This document shows positions 1 through 11,750 of a stretch of DNA of 64,000 nucleotides, in pieces. The notes below the pieces were generated by a model that saw nothing but the letters and a program-made list of their open reading frames with translations, made no database searches and was not told the origin of the DNA. Origin of the DNA: Mesostigma viride (Eukaryota > Streptophyta > Mesostigmatophyceae > Mesostigmatales > Mesostigmataceae); NCBI GenBank assembly GCA_009746045.1, contig RPFO01000041.1:2834613-2898612 (forward strand). Reading direction: 5' to 3'. The translations under genes were made by a program, and so were the position numbers. The first letter of the stretch is position 1; each line of letters starts with the position of its first letter.

Positions 1-66
1 GGATGGATGGATGGATGGATGGATGGATGGATGGATGGATGGATGGATGGATGGATGGATGGATGG
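1..66. repeat. (GGAT)n tetranucleotide microsatellite
   Basis: Perfect GGAT repeats run from the first base to about 66 and probably continue upstream of the window. Confidence 0.95.
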
Positions 67-1470
67 AAGTCCGTAAGTACTTGCGTGTCATGCGCATGGG
101 CATGTTTATAGTACTATGCTAATCTCTATAGAAACATAATTACACGGAAGTTACAAATCTCATCTGCATCATGCCCCAAGACCCTACATTAAACAATCAA
201 ATAAAATTATAACATGCCTCCGTTGGGAGATCATGTAGCACATATTCCTTGCTGAATGGGTGGAGGTGGGTCAAGCCGCGACATCGAAATAAGCTAACTC
301 TAAGCTATCTAGTCTACAAAATCCTAACCACACCTCTCCCCAAAGCGCCCCTTCCGCTTTGGGGGAGGGGGCTTACCCACAGGGGCTGGCGTGTGAGCCG
401 GGACATTGGTCTTCCACCTCTTCTTGTTCTGCATAGGAACAGAGAGCGAAGAAATGCGGTGTGGGGACCCCTTCTCGTGGTAATGCGTTACATGTACTCC
501 CCACCGGGCTTTGCTCTTCATGGGTTCATAAAGACAACAATTATTCAGTAAGAATTTAACAAATTAGGAACATATATCCGTTGGGAGTCACTGTTACACA
601 TATACCTGAAAAGGGGCATATGATTTTTAATACATTCTGAGCTACAACCTGCAGGTGCATGGGTTTAGTTAACTGCCACCTATACTAGAGGCCTGACATG
701 GGGTGGAGCTTCAGTGCTTCCCCGCCTTCTCCTTCTCCCACACTGGGTGCTCCGCCTCCTTCTTCTCCGGACCGGCCTGACCGTGGGTGCACCGGCCCCG
801 CCTCCTCCTTCTCCTCACGGGACGATTCGCGCTCCACACACATGTGGCTGCAGCATCAGTTAGCACGGGCAAGACATAGCAGTAACCGCGCTAAGGCTGT
901 TCTAGCACCAGCCTAGCAGACTGCCATGATTACTCAGCAAACCCACGACAGCTAAACCCTTGGCTGTCACAACCAGTCCATGCATCATTAAGTATATGGG
1001 TACGGGGAAAGCTTCCCGCGTATCCATGGCCATATGAATGACAGGGCAACACAACAACTTGCACCCTAGCCCCCCGTGCAAACACAAAAACGTGGGTCGT
1101 GGCTTCCACGCCCCATCCGCCATGCATGACAGCGCGTACCTCACTCGCATTCACACCGGGCGGCATCCCAGCGCCGTTGCTGTCCCTATGTGACACGTCG
1201 GCTGATTAAGCAGATACACAGCAGAGTCTGATGTAAACCGCTAAAACCCAAACCCATGCAGAACACAGTCAAGGACGCGTGCATGTCAAGCCATGCCAAT
1301 TGTGAACCGTACAGCAATTTACTTTTCAAGCCTGAAGAGGTGGATAGCAGTTAGTAGCCTGGAAGAGGTTACAGGGGCACATGTCCATTAGCGAGCGGAA
1401 CAACACAGCATACACCCTACAAGCGTACCGCACAATGTCCTCCTGCAATTGTCTGCCGATCTCCCGATCC
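67..1470. other. Noncoding stretch with a short dispersed repeat
   Basis: I see no supported gene here. A short motif (GTTGGGAG followed some 20-40 bases later by ACACATA and a GGGGCATATG block) occurs near 565-632 and again at about 40668-40722. A weaker partial copy is near 213-246. This suggests decayed copies of one dispersed repeat. The short open frames are unsupported. Confidence 0.5.
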
Positions 1471-1472
1471 CG

Positions 1473-1564
1473 CAGACATCTCCACTGCTCTCATGACGAT
1501 TGCAAATGCTTCATGCCGCAGACATCTCCACTGCTCTCATGGCGATTGCAAATGCTTCATGCCG
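1473..1564. repeat. 46-bp tandem duplication
   Basis: Two near-identical 46-bp units (1473-1518 and 1519-1564) differ by one base (ATGACG versus ATGGCG). They lie at the 3' end of the putative minus-strand gene. 46 is not a multiple of three, so the duplication would shift a reading frame that crossed it. Confidence 0.85.
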
Positions 1565-1569
1565 CACCT

Positions 1570-2749
1570 CCTGCTTACAGCAGAAAAGCTTCCTCCGGGC
1601 GAGGCACCTGACTGGAACCAACACCCATTCCTTGGCTTGACAACGTGGCCATGACAGCATCGTGAATCTGCTTCGCCAACGCCCACACATCAGGACCCGT
1701 GCCCTGCACCGCCATGGCCACAGGCTGCACTGCTGCAATCGATGCAGCATTCACTGCCTGCGCCGCACCATGTACTGCATGCACGAAAGCCAATCCTGGC
1801 TCGGTTATCATGGTCTTGCCCGATTCCTGCTGCTTCTTCTTCTTCGATGCAGTCATGCGCACTTTATACCCCTTCCTCTCCAAGCGCGCCTTCAGCACCT
1901 GGTTCGTGCGGTGTTGAATATGCTTCTGAAGGCGCGCCTTCTAAACACAAATTGTTGGCAATGTATGATTCCCAAACGGCATGATAGGCACATAATCAGT
2001 CCCATTAATTGCTTTGCGGCAGTCAATGCACCAGAACACCTGTTGAAAAAAGAAGGTTATGCACGCTAGCGATTACCCGCGGCAAGAAGCAATCAACACG
2101 CCTAGCTAACAACTGCAACCACAATGTAATTCATGACGGGCCACTCACCGCTAGCCTGCTCTCCTGCTTCAATGTCTCCCCATTCTCAAGGCCTCCATTG
2201 TAAACCTTTCCGTCTTCACCATCGTCACCGTCTTCCTCTTCCTCCACTCCGACGTATCCGTGCTTCCTTTTCCTAAGATACCTAGGGTTGTTCAAGTCGT
2301 ATGTGCGGCGTTGGCACACTTCCAACAAAATTTTGGCCGCCTCTACCCATTACCATTTATTCGTACCATCATAACATATCCATCTGCGTTTGAAAAATCA
2401 TTCCCTCGTTCAAACTTCTACGCCTGGGCGTCCATGACGAGGCAGTCACGACGGGACGCAGATGCACAAAAATAAAAAAGGCGACATCCCTTCAATCATT
2501 GACCAAAGAAGAGAATAAGCGCAGAACTTGGATTTCAACACCACACACCCATTACCAGCGAGCACGGCTGGCCTGCAACCGCCATCATTTCATAACCAGA
2601 AGCCAGGGCCCACACTCCATCCCGTTACCTCATCTTCCACGCACGGCTTCCGCTGCTTCCCTCTGCTCTTTCGCATTCTCCGCCAGCAACCTCGCCTTCT
2701 CCTTGTCGAACAATCCACTAAGAATGAAATCCCCTCTATTGGACGCCAT
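1570..2749 (-). CDS. Putative multi-exon gene, unknown protein, possibly broken
   Basis: I do not recognise the product. Reading on the minus strand, a possible first exon (2749-2645) starts with ATG and encodes 35 residues ending in a charged helix (KEKARLLAENAKEQREAAEA); it is followed by a GTGCGT donor. A later exon ends at 2149 with a canonical GTGAGT donor. The 109-bp intron (2148-2040) ends in a T-rich tract and CAG. The next exon continues in the same frame as VFWCIDCRKAINGTDYV, with a CxxC pair and later Cys/His residues, then meets an in-frame TAG at about 1941. Beyond it the same frame stays open to about 1575 with lysine- and alanine-rich sequence and ends near a GTAAGC donor. The acidic segment EEEEDGDDGED precedes the intron. 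Exons between 2644 and about 2330 are uncertain. The single TAG could be a nonsense mutation or mark a missed splice. Confidence 0.4.
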
Positions 2750-3140
2750 TCAGACGAACTTTGCTAGCGTCTTTTCACCGGCCCCAGCACACATAATCTA
2801 TAGCCGCTTACTGACAACGGCCGACAACGACAACTGCTGAACAGGCGACAAAGGCTGATAACTACATTTTTATATTTCGCTGCATTTGCTAATAGACACG
2901 CACGTTCTCCCACTTCACCATTACAATATATAATTTTCCATCTGGCCGTGGACAGGCAAAGACCCCCTTAGTAACTTACTAAAACGTAATCTTACAGCAT
3001 CGGATCACTGGCACCTAATTTACCGGTGGTAGCTTCTCAACTAAGATCCGTTGCGGTAATCTCCCTTGTCGGTACAGTACTACGAAAGATACGTCGCGGT
3101 AACGTTACTTTTACTTACGGCTAGTAAATTTACTACCTAT
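2750..3140. other. AT-rich flank of element A
   Basis: No gene is visible. The sequence contains several GTAA/TTAC-rich stretches and leads directly into the CACCC target duplication (3141-3145) of element A. After removal of A, B and C it would join the sequence that resumes at 24139. Confidence 0.5.
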
Positions 3141-3145
3141 CACCC

Positions 3146-3759
3146 AGTTGAATGAGAGTTTACCACCGAGGGAATCCATGGCTCTTGCAGGAAAGTTGCC
3201 TTTATTGTAATAAGCAAACACAGACGTAAGTCACGTCAAGTCCGAGACTGCACGTAGCACAGACGACAGGGTCGTTGTGCCAAGAGAGCGTGCACGCAAG
3301 AGCTAGCGTCCCGGTGCGACCAAGTCACACATATAGCTTGCTAGGGACGCGTCCAAGTATTCAGCTGTGCTGTCACAGCTGAACTGTCAATCAATTGATT
3401 ACACAGACTCTGGCACGCCTTTGGCGCGCAGATCTATCAATTGTCCATACGGCTAGTCCTGTGGACCTATCCGTACACTACTCAGCATCAATTGTCTCAT
3501 AGGTCCTGGCGCGCTACAGCGCCTACCTATCAATTGACCATCAAGTCCTGTACAAGTCCTGTCAACGTCCTGCGGACTATCAAAGTGACACTTGTACATC
3601 CTGTGTCCGTACGCGCCCACAGTGGCGCGCCGGGTACTGTCGGCACAGCCTAGGAAACGTCATAACTTTTACGTTCCTTAACCAAATGAGGCGTTCAAGG
3701 TGCCGTTGGAAAGAGCGTAACAATCTCTATCCATCTAACGTAAATCCTTTACGTTAACT
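3146..3759 (-). repeat. Element A 3' LTR
   Basis: This 614-bp LTR is homologous to 10222-10841 and 17435-18050. In element orientation it begins AGTTAACGTAAAGG, containing the palindrome TAACGTAAA-n3-TTTACGTTA, and ends in ...CATTCAACT. A polypurine tract lies immediately upstream in element sense (3760-3778, seen as pyrimidines on the plus strand). Confidence 0.9.
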
Positions 3760-4685
3760 CCAATCCCTTCTTTTCTTTAGGGATCACATCCCCTGCCAGG
3801 GACCCTTGAAGTAGCTTGAAATGTCCTTCACTCCAGCTTGAAGCTTGAACAGATGTCTTTAATGGCCAATGCCATTCCCCCAGCCCTTTCTTTTAAGGAA
3901 CTGGAAAAGAAACAGATCTGCCACAGGGAAAACCATTTCATGAGAAATGGATAAAAACCTATGGAAGTGGCATTACAGAGTACCACCAGATATTAGAAAC
4001 ACACAAAATTAAATACATACAGGTTAATTCTATGAGGTCTTCTCCAGAAATTAATCCCATCACCTCGGTAGAGCCTCCAGTACAATGACCTTCTGGCGGT
4101 GAGTTACATTAATCCCAGATACTAATCCCATAAAACCCAGTACATATTCAATGTAAGCATAATAAATCCATGACAATTAAATTACCACTTGACAAAGTAA
4201 GACGTATTACAAAAGTTTCCCCGTCATACTCTCAACAGGTTAGTATTGGCGCCCGTCTTATGGCGCCCGTCTACTTGTCAGATGATAAAATGAAACACAT
4301 AGGCAACTATTAAATCCTGCCCTGGGGAACTAGGGAAGTCTGAACAGGTAAAACACCTGAGCAGGCCAGCTTGTAGAAACTTAATACCAGGGAATCGAAC
4401 CCCGCCCTATAAACCCCAGTATAAAGGTTCCCAGACCATTGTGAGAGGTATGTACATTCATACATTTCATTTAAATTAGAATACATGGTCTGTATTGGAC
4501 CTGTCAACCTTGTGTAGTCAACAGCATGAACCCCAGCCAAACCTGGCTGTATCCTGATTAAAATCAGAGTGAGTGTACCATGGTCCATGAGCCTTAGTAC
4601 AGACTAAAATACAGGTATTATGCCAGTCACAATGCTGGCACTACCACACAATCTGCTCTCCAATGCCCTACAACCAGGCGCCAGC
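3760..4685 (-). other. Element A 3' noncoding region with polypurine tract
   Basis: Between the end of pol and the 3' LTR lie about 930 bp without coding potential, closely matching 16486-17434 in B and parts of 50996-51759 and 54601-54781 in D. Its conservation among copies shows that it is a normal part of the family. The tract at 3760-3778 reads as A/G-rich (AAAGAAAAGAAGGG) in element sense and would prime plus-strand DNA synthesis. Confidence 0.75.
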
Positions 4686-7600
4686 TTAGACAGCTTGCTG
4701 AGATGGGTCCATCAGAGACTGAAGAACCTTGTATTGCACTGCTGCCTTCTGCACTAGCTTGGTCAAAGCATCAGCAGGATTGTCAACCCCAGGGATATGC
4801 TCAATATTGGCCAAGGAGGACAATTCCTTGAAGGAGATAATCCAAGTCCCTACTTCTGGCCATCTGCCTGTGCACAAACTGCACCATCCCCATGGAGTCT
4901 GTTTTTAGAAGAGTGGTAACCTGAAGTGGCCAAGGAGTGTTAGAAGTCATCTGATGAAGCAACTCCTTCAGATAAAGGCTTGTGTGAATGCCTTCACAAA
5001 TAGCCCTGCATTCTGCCACATCACTACTGACAGCCACCCGTTTGTGCAGGCGACTGAACCAGCTCACCAAACTCCCCAGGCCTTCCTGTCTGAGCACAAA
5101 GAGCCCTGCAGCCCTGCCCCTGACCTTGGAGACCTGCCTGCTGTCCATTGAGCTATCCACATACAGCTCCATGCAAATGGGTTGTGATAAATCCACTGCA
5201 GACAACAGAATGCCAGACGAAGCCCTGACCTGATCAGCCACCTTGGCAGACCCTAGCTCTGTCAGCATGTCATCAGGCAACCTGGCTATGACCATAAGGT
5301 CTGGCCTGGAAATGCCTGCCACCCAAGCAACCATGCCCCTCACCATGGGACACAGTGCCTGTGTGATGACTGGAGGAAGCTTGCTAATGAGGGTCTCTTG
5401 ATAATCGTTGCCCCCCACCAGCAGCATACGCCACTCCCCCCCTTCTTCACCAGTGTGGCCTCCATGCCCACAAACAGGAGAGGCTCATTCTCCACCTGCC
5501 ATTGCTCCCTACCCAGAGGAAACTTGGACTTAATGATGGAGATCAGCTCCTTAAGCCACGACGTGGGAGCTATCAGATGTAGGTCATCCCCGTGCAGCGA
5601 AGCATACACTGGTAGGCCTTCCCATTGCCCCAGAAACAGACAGGGGTCTACAGGAGAACCTTCAAGTTGCAATGCTCCTTCAGGAAACGGTTGAGAGTCT
5701 CCCTCCAGATTATTGGACTTGACCTCAGGCCCTCCAGGCCCTTGAGGATTTTAAGGAACTCAGTGTGAATGTCCCTTTTCCATACAGCAGGCACCCTGAC
5801 ATAGAAAGGCGTCTTGCCCTCCCACTTTTCCTGTGCCACATCTGCATCCCCCTCCAGAAATGCCCTCTTGAAGTCTACCACCACTGAGCCATAGTCCAAG
5901 CCCTTGTTGAGAAGGCCTAGAAATACACACAGCAGCAGCCTCCAAGTGTCATGCAGCATGCCAGGGGTATACAACTCCTCAGCGGTGCACTCACCAGTAC
6001 CCTTGAACTCATTCAGTACTGGCCTGACGTGTGGTACCTTGACCCCGTCCACCTCCTTCATCTTGATGACAAACTTGAGCTTGAGTAGACGTCGTGCAGG
6101 AGGCAGGTCATTGACAGGTTCCACGCATTTCTTGGAGATCCAGTCCTCCCCAGATTTAATCAGACCCAGTGTGACCTGGGGACACATAATGGGAGAGGAC
6201 ATGAGCTTCACCAGGCCTTGGTAGTTTATAGGGCTGTGTCCAGCAAGTGAGTGAGGACCAATGCCCAAACTGCTTGGATGACTAGCAGCTGGCAATATGA
6301 GGTCATCAACCAAGGGCTCCTGCCCCTGGCACACTTGCACACGCTTAACCGTCCTGGTTACTGCACGTGATAGGTGAGTGGTCCTGAAATTAATCAGTGG
6401 GACCTGACCAGCCCCTTCCTTAGTCAGGAGAGAGGACGTGATCACTACCCCATCCTGGCATAGGAAATTCTGCCCCAGAAGAGCAGGTCCCTGATAGCCC
6501 TCCAAGACACAAAAAGCAGTGTCCTGTCCAAGGATAGGAATGGATACCTCACCCAGTACCTTCACGTGTACCCCGCCACTGAAGTCAGACACAAACTGAT
6601 AGCTGGGTTCAGTCATGCTGTACCCTGCTGCAGCTCTGGTCCCAATGATGGAAACCTGAGAATTAGTGTCTACCTCTAAGGCAGTGTCCAGCCCCAGATT
6701 GCCATGCCACCTGAGCTTGGCTACCTTGGGCTGCTTCTTGGCCCTTTGCAGAGCCCCAATTAATCCAGCCAAACTTGTCCCCCTGGGCTTGGTTAGAGCC
6801 TTGGGCTTGACAGTTGACTCCCCAGCTGTTGACCTTGCAGCCTGTTCAACAGGTACCTCTGCAACCTGGCCAGGGCTGACAGATTCCCCTGCAACAGATG
6901 TGGTCGTTGCATCAGTGATGTCACTTGGGACCTGAAAATCCTGCAGGTCCTGTGAGCCTTGTGCCTGACTGCCCTCATTCATCAGGTTAGGCTTGACATA
7001 TGACCAACTCAGCCGGTGCACATGCTTTGGTTCGTCCTCCATGCTGACCAAGCATGCGTGGCTAGCTTCATCAACCTGGGTAACCACCCCAGGACTCCAG
7101 CTACCACGTTTGCCATAAAGGCTAGGTTCCTTCCAAGCTAGGACCTTCTGACCCACTTGTGGCTCCAGCATCTTCCAACCCCGGTCCTTCTCCCTCAGCT
7201 TGGCAAAGGTGACATGTGCAGCATGTTTCCAGCCCTCCAGCACATGTGGTGGGCACAGGCCATGATATAGACCCATTGGGCTGACAGCAACTCCATCATA
7301 GTAGAAGTTAACCCTGCTGTTCAGCTGCTGCTCCACGTTCCTCAGCCATGCACTCCTGACAAGTGCAGGTGCAGATAAGGGTACCCAGTCTTCAGAGATA
7401 ATCAATTTCTTGACCTCCTGGATTGCCCTCTCTATAGCACCCTGCTGCCCATGAGCCTCCCTAGGTGTAACCAGCAACTCAGGAAGGGTGGGATCACCCT
7501 TGAGATGCTGAAACTGCATGTCCACCTGGATCCTTGTGGTAGGAAACTTGGCTCTTACATTCTGCAGGGCAGCCAGCAAGTACCTGTTCTTCATAGAAGG

Positions 7601-8167
7601 TAAATGCTCCAGCACCTTGTATTTTGTGTACCTGTCCACGCACACCAACAGTTGCATGCCCCTGATGTGTTGGATATCACACTGCAGATCACCAATGCTC
7701 TGAGGTATAGCTTTGGCATGTGATTTCCTGGGCTTGTTGGAGGACAACTGGCACTTACACCGTGAGGCAGCTTGCTGACACGCCTTAAGAAGGGGTGCCC
7801 TGCCCATACGGAAGGCAAAGTTGTTTGACAGAGAAGTGGCATGCCCAAACATGTTGTGGATTCGGGCACCCAACTCCTGGTACACAGAGGAAGCAGTCCC
7901 TGGCACAGTCAGGACTGTGCTGTCAGGTTGTCCAGCATCACCATGCTGTCTTCCATCCTGTTCTGACTCAGAGTCTGAGTCACCCTGCTCATGCCCAACA
8001 CCTGGACCGCCAGCAGGGACCACATGCATACCACCAGAGGCCTTCACACCCCTCTGTGGTTGTACATTGGTTTCTCTCAAAATGAGAGGTCCACCCTCGT
8101 GCCCAGCACAAGGATGCATGGGGTCAGACATTCTTACAGCTGCACCAGCTGTCAAGGACGTCTTCAT
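4686..8167 (-). pseudogene. pol: Element A pol (integrase-protease-RT-RNase H), frameshifted
   Basis: This is the minus-strand equivalent of the B pol. The long frame 8167-5648 carries the integrase (His/Cys zinc site, catalytic D, D and E), an SH3-like integrase tail, a retropepsin-like segment (VDTNSQVSIIG ... ALLGQNFL) and the front half of the reverse transcriptase, including the VVVDFKRAFLEG block. It then breaks: one base is missing near 5655 relative to B, giving a stop after LKVLL. The catalytic HGDD box lies in another frame at 5583-5594. A second shift occurs at a G7 run near 5435, the same place as in B. A third near 4830 disrupts RNase H, whose end (HIPGVDNPADALTK) is seen at 4877-4686. 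At least three frameshifts make this copy non-functional. Confidence 0.85.
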
Positions 8168-8308
8168 AGGAACCTGTACCTCTCCAGGTGACCTGGGGCC
8201 ACCATGAACCTGGAGATCACCCTCTTGTTGCCCAGATATAAAATCTGCATTGGAGCACCTGGCCTCCCCCTTGGGTGAATTAAGGTGTGTAGGGGTTGCC
8301 TCAGACAG

Positions 8309-9419
8309 TCACTGCTCCTTGTTGTCTTCTTGCTGACTGCCCTTTGAAGGCTGGCCTGCCTGGGACTTGTTGTTGTTCTTGTTGTTGTTGTTGTTTTTCT
8401 TGTTGCTGCCCTGGCCCTGGGTCTTCTTGAAGCTGGGACACTCCTTCTTGATGTGCCCCCACCCCTTGCACAGGTAGCACTGGATCTTTGACTTGCCCTG
8501 GCCTCCTCCCCCGTTGTCAGGCGCGTTACCCTGCCTGGGCTTACCACCCACCCTCCTGAACACCGACTTGGCATGTGATTCCGTCAGGGTCGGGTGAATG
8601 GTTGGCCTTCCGCTTGTTGTGGTTGCCCCCACGTCCTCCTTGGCTTCTGTCAGCCTCAGACGTCTTGGAGCCCCCCTGGGCACGCCCACCTGCGTGGGTA
8701 GCCTTCACAGCTGGCATTCCACCCTCAAACAGCTCCTCTGCCTCGAGTGCTTGTTTGATTATGACCTTGTAGGCCTTGAGGGTAGAGTGTGGGGCACACA
8801 TGACCTTTAAAGAGCCACGTGTTGCCTTGTCCAGCCCAGAAACCTTGAGCCAGTTTGTCAGGGCTATGCTGTCAGCGACATTGAAGCCGTGAGCCCTGCC
8901 CTCCTCAACCATTTTACAATAGTTAAGGAAGTTCTGGATCAGGTCTCCCTTCACCTCCCACCCTGGTATTTATCCTGCCAATGGATCCCCACTTTCTTCC
9001 TCTGATCCTCTAGCAGCTCCCTCAGCTCTGCCACGTAGACTGCCCAGGCCTTGTTGGCCTTCTTGCACTCTCTAGTGAGGTCTTTAATCTGATCTGTGCA
9101 CTTGCCAAAAGTCTGGCTGCCTATCCAGATCTGATAATAGTTTGTACCACCGTACAAACTTGGAAACCCCTCTAGTCCTCCACAAACTCCTCTGCCTGCT
9201 TGGCTTTGAGTCTGAAGTGACAGGTTGCAGTTGATTCACAATAAGCAAACCCTGGGTGGTGAGATCATATCCAGAAACAGCATGTGTATTATTATTAATC
9301 AAAGGGATATTGGTGATCTCTCCGGTGACCCCCACGTCATCTACGTGAGCGGTCCCACTACCAGCACCCCCATTATTATTCCCACTGGCTAGGCCCTTGC
9401 TACGGCGTCCCTCAGCCAT
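8309..9419 (-). pseudogene. gag: Element A gag, multiply frameshifted
   Basis: The reading starts at ATG 9419 (MAEGRRSKG) and matches B gag, but the frame changes near 9190, 8955 and 8580, so no single frame spans it. The nucleocapsid part (8689-8309) has one CCHC zinc knuckle, CYLCKGWGHIKKEC, followed by an asparagine/lysine/glutamine-rich tail. The capsid part contains GGTNYYQIWIGSQTFGKC and a helical region ending in a run of acidic and alanine residues. No protease motif follows gag, unlike standard copia elements. The gap of about 140 bp to pol contains no recognisable domain. Confidence 0.8.
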
Positions 9420-9543
9420 GGTAAACTACACTAGCTGTGTGTATGGCCCTGAGCGAAGCAGCTGTAAAACAAAAGACAGGTATATATGTACAATCTGTCA
9501 AAAAGCCGCCTGCCCCGGTGCCGACCGCGCCACCATGCCGAAT

Positions 9544-10221
9544 TCAGTCGAGACCACGAAAATCGCAGTAGTCGTAGTCGTAAATTGGATCGTTGGCGAC
9601 AGGCGCAGGCCCCTCCTGGCCTTGCCCGACCTCAATCGTCACCGGAGTTTCGATGACGATGGGGTCCAACCGACGGCCCGTCACCGGATCAATGCAGCGA
9701 CGACGGCGGCGGGTGACGATGCGGAGCGGGTTGGTAAGAATCGTTAGAAAATCCCACCCGTCCGGCGCCCACTCTCGCAATGCAGACAAGAACGCGACCA
9801 GGTTGAGCAGCAATTGCCGCTCACGCGTCCGAAAGCCTCGCGACAGCAACTGCAGAATCGCAAGGTCTTGAAAAGGTTGGTTGTGATCGTCGGAATGACA
9901 CCCGAACGAACCGACAGCCAGTTAGCGAGATTGCGCTGGTAACCTGTAAGCGACGAAACCGCGTTGTCGATCTCCTCAGAGACCTCGGCCACCGCGCTGG
10001 GCGCTTGCAACCCCGCCCGGGTATGGACCTCGAAATCCGCGAGCAAAGCTCGAATGGAATCAAGGTAATCGCGAAACCCCGAAACAATCGAAGGTTGCGG
10101 AGGCGGGGGTGGCAGTCGTAAGCTTTGCAGCAGTGATTGCTGCTGAGCGCGTAGCTCCGAGCTGGACGCTACCGCCTGGTCAACAACACGCTGCCACGCC
10201 GGATTAAGAACCGGACGATCT
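9544..10221 (-). pseudogene. Element A ORF1, C-terminal part
   Basis: This is the 3' portion of the extra ORF of element A, homologous to the intact copy at 10866-11582. Shared landmarks are SSLTGYQRNLANW, ERQLLLNLVAFL, the REWxPxGW motif and the terminal YDYCDFRGLD. Copy B interrupts it at 10222; its N-terminal part is at 18162-18056. One T is missing from a T run near 9871 relative to B, which shifts the frame between TTNLF and the ERQLLLNL region. The function is unknown. Confidence 0.75.
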
Positions 10222-10841
10222 AGTTAATTAACGTAAAGGATTTACGTTAGATGGATAGAGATTGTTACGCTCTTTCCAGCGGCACCTTGAACGCCTCATT
10301 TGGTTAAGGAACGTAAAAGTTATGACGTTTCCTAGGCTGTGCCGACAGTACCCGGCGCGCCACTGTGGGCGCGTACGGACACAGGATGTACAAGTGTCAC
10401 TTTGATAGTCCGCAGGACGTTGACAGGACTTGTACAGGACTTGATGGTCAATTGATAGGTAGGCGCGCTGTAGCGCGCCAGGACCTATGAGACAATTGAT
10501 GCTGAGTAGTGTACGGATAGGTCCACAGGACTAGCCGTATGGACAATTGATAGATCTGCGCGCCAAAGGCGTGCCAGAGTCTGTGTAATCAATTGATTGA
10601 CAGTTCAGCTGTGACAGTGCAGCTGAATACTTGGACGCGTCCCTAGCAACCTATATGTGTGACTTGGTAGCACCAGGGCGCTAGTTCTTGCGTGCACGTT
10701 CTCTTGGCACTGCGACCCTGTCGTCTGTGCTGCGTGCAGTCTTGGAAGTGACGTGACTTACGTCTGTGTTCCTTGTTATTAACAAAGGCAACTTCCTGCG
10801 AGAACCATGGCGGAATTCTTGGCATTCACTCTCATACAACT
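10222..10841 (+). repeat. Element B 5' LTR
   Basis: 620-bp LTR. The start is fixed by the GATCT duplication, and the end by comparison with the outer end of the 3' LTR (CATACAACT). The next bases, CGTATTACA, are shared with element A at the same position, where a primer binding site is expected. They do not show the usual TGG start complementary to a tRNA CCA end. Confidence 0.9.
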
Positions 10842-10865
10842 CGTATTACACGCCTCGTTCCAAAT

Positions 10866-11582
10866 ATGCCAAATTCTGAAGAATTCCGAATTCCCGGCGA
10901 TGAGGAGATAGCCGCTCCGCCGGCTGATCCTTTACCAAGACCGGCTGCGCCGTCGTGGCAGCAATTGCTTGACGAGGTCACGATATCGCTGGACGAACTT
11001 CATCGTCGGCAGCGCGCAGCTCTTCCATTGCTCGGGGATTTCCCCGAGGACCCCGATTTGCCGCAGCTGGTGCCGGCTATACGCGCGCTGTTGGACCAGA
11101 TTCGCAACATTTTGTCGCAATTTACGGTCCAGGTGCGTGGAGGTTTGCGGTCGGTGAACGAAGTCACCACTGCCATCGAGGAGCTGGACAACGCCATCTC
11201 TTCGATCACCGGCTACCAAAGAAATTTACAAAACTGGGCATCACTACGCACGGGGGGCGCGCCGGTGGTGTCGACAAACTTATTTCAAGACCTCGCGTTG
11301 CTGTCGCTGCTCACACGCGGCGTACGCAGTCGCGAACGCCAGGTTCTCATTAACCTGGTGGCTTTTCTCGCATCTTTGCGAGAGTGGATTCCCGCAGGTT
11401 GGGAATTGTTGTCGATTTTTACACATCCTCTGCGCCTCGTCGCGCGTCGGCGCATCGCAACTTTCGCGCCGGGGAGCACACCGGTTTTGATACATACCGG
11501 CGCAGGTCCGGCACACACGCCGGATATGGAGGATCGTGAGTTTGCATACGAGTACTGCGATTTCCGGGGCCTCGACTACTGA
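10866..11582 (+). CDS. ORF1 of the copia-like family, unknown 238-aa protein
   Basis: An intact ORF lies between the 5' LTR and gag. The start at ATG 10866 is preferred because element A has an ATG at the matching place (18162, minus) followed by the similar MPDSMEFRIP; here it is MPNSEEFRIPGDEEI. The open frame extends upstream into the LTR but without conserved sequence. The N-terminus is proline/acid-rich, the middle is predicted to be helical (SSITGYQRNLQNW, ERQVLINLVAFLASLREW), and the C-terminus ends in the conserved YEYCDFRGLDY. I recognise no enzyme motif, zinc knuckle, signal peptide or membrane segment. It could be an accessory, capsid-like or nucleic-acid-binding protein, but nothing in the sequence decides this. 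Its presence in both A and B shows that it belongs to the element family rather than being a captured host fragment in one copy. Confidence 0.75.
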   Translation: MPNSEEFRIPGDEEIAAPPADPLPRPAAPSWQQLLDEVTISLDELHRRQRAALPLLGDFPEDPDLPQLVPAIRALLDQIRNILSQFTVQVRGGLRSVNEVTTAIEELDNAISSITGYQRNLQNWASLRTGGAPVVSTNLFQDLALLSLLTRGVRSRERQVLINLVAFLASLREWIPAGWELLSIFTHPLRLVARRRIATFAPGSTPVLIHTGAGPAHTPDMEDREFAYEYCDFRGLDY

Positions 11583-11750
11583 GTCGGCCAATATTTTTTT
11601 TCCAGTACTCGTCGACAATTTTGTCGAATTTTCAACGGCGATTCGCGGGGGCGGTGGCGACACCGGCGCAGGGGGCAGTTGCGACAATTCTTTGTACATA
11701 CTTTATTCTGCTGCTTTGCTGAGGTGTTTTTGAATAGCTTGTAGTGCAGA

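Noticed and set aside
1-66. Telomere or CRISPR-type array at the window edge
   Set aside because: It is a simple GGAT microsatellite without spacers and does not match plant or algal telomere repeats.
10222-10841. Treating this LTR as the missing 5' LTR of minus-strand element A
   Set aside because: It is in plus orientation, and the GATCT duplication at 10217 and 18051 shows that it belongs to B. The true 5' LTR of A is at 18190-18223 plus 23549-24133.
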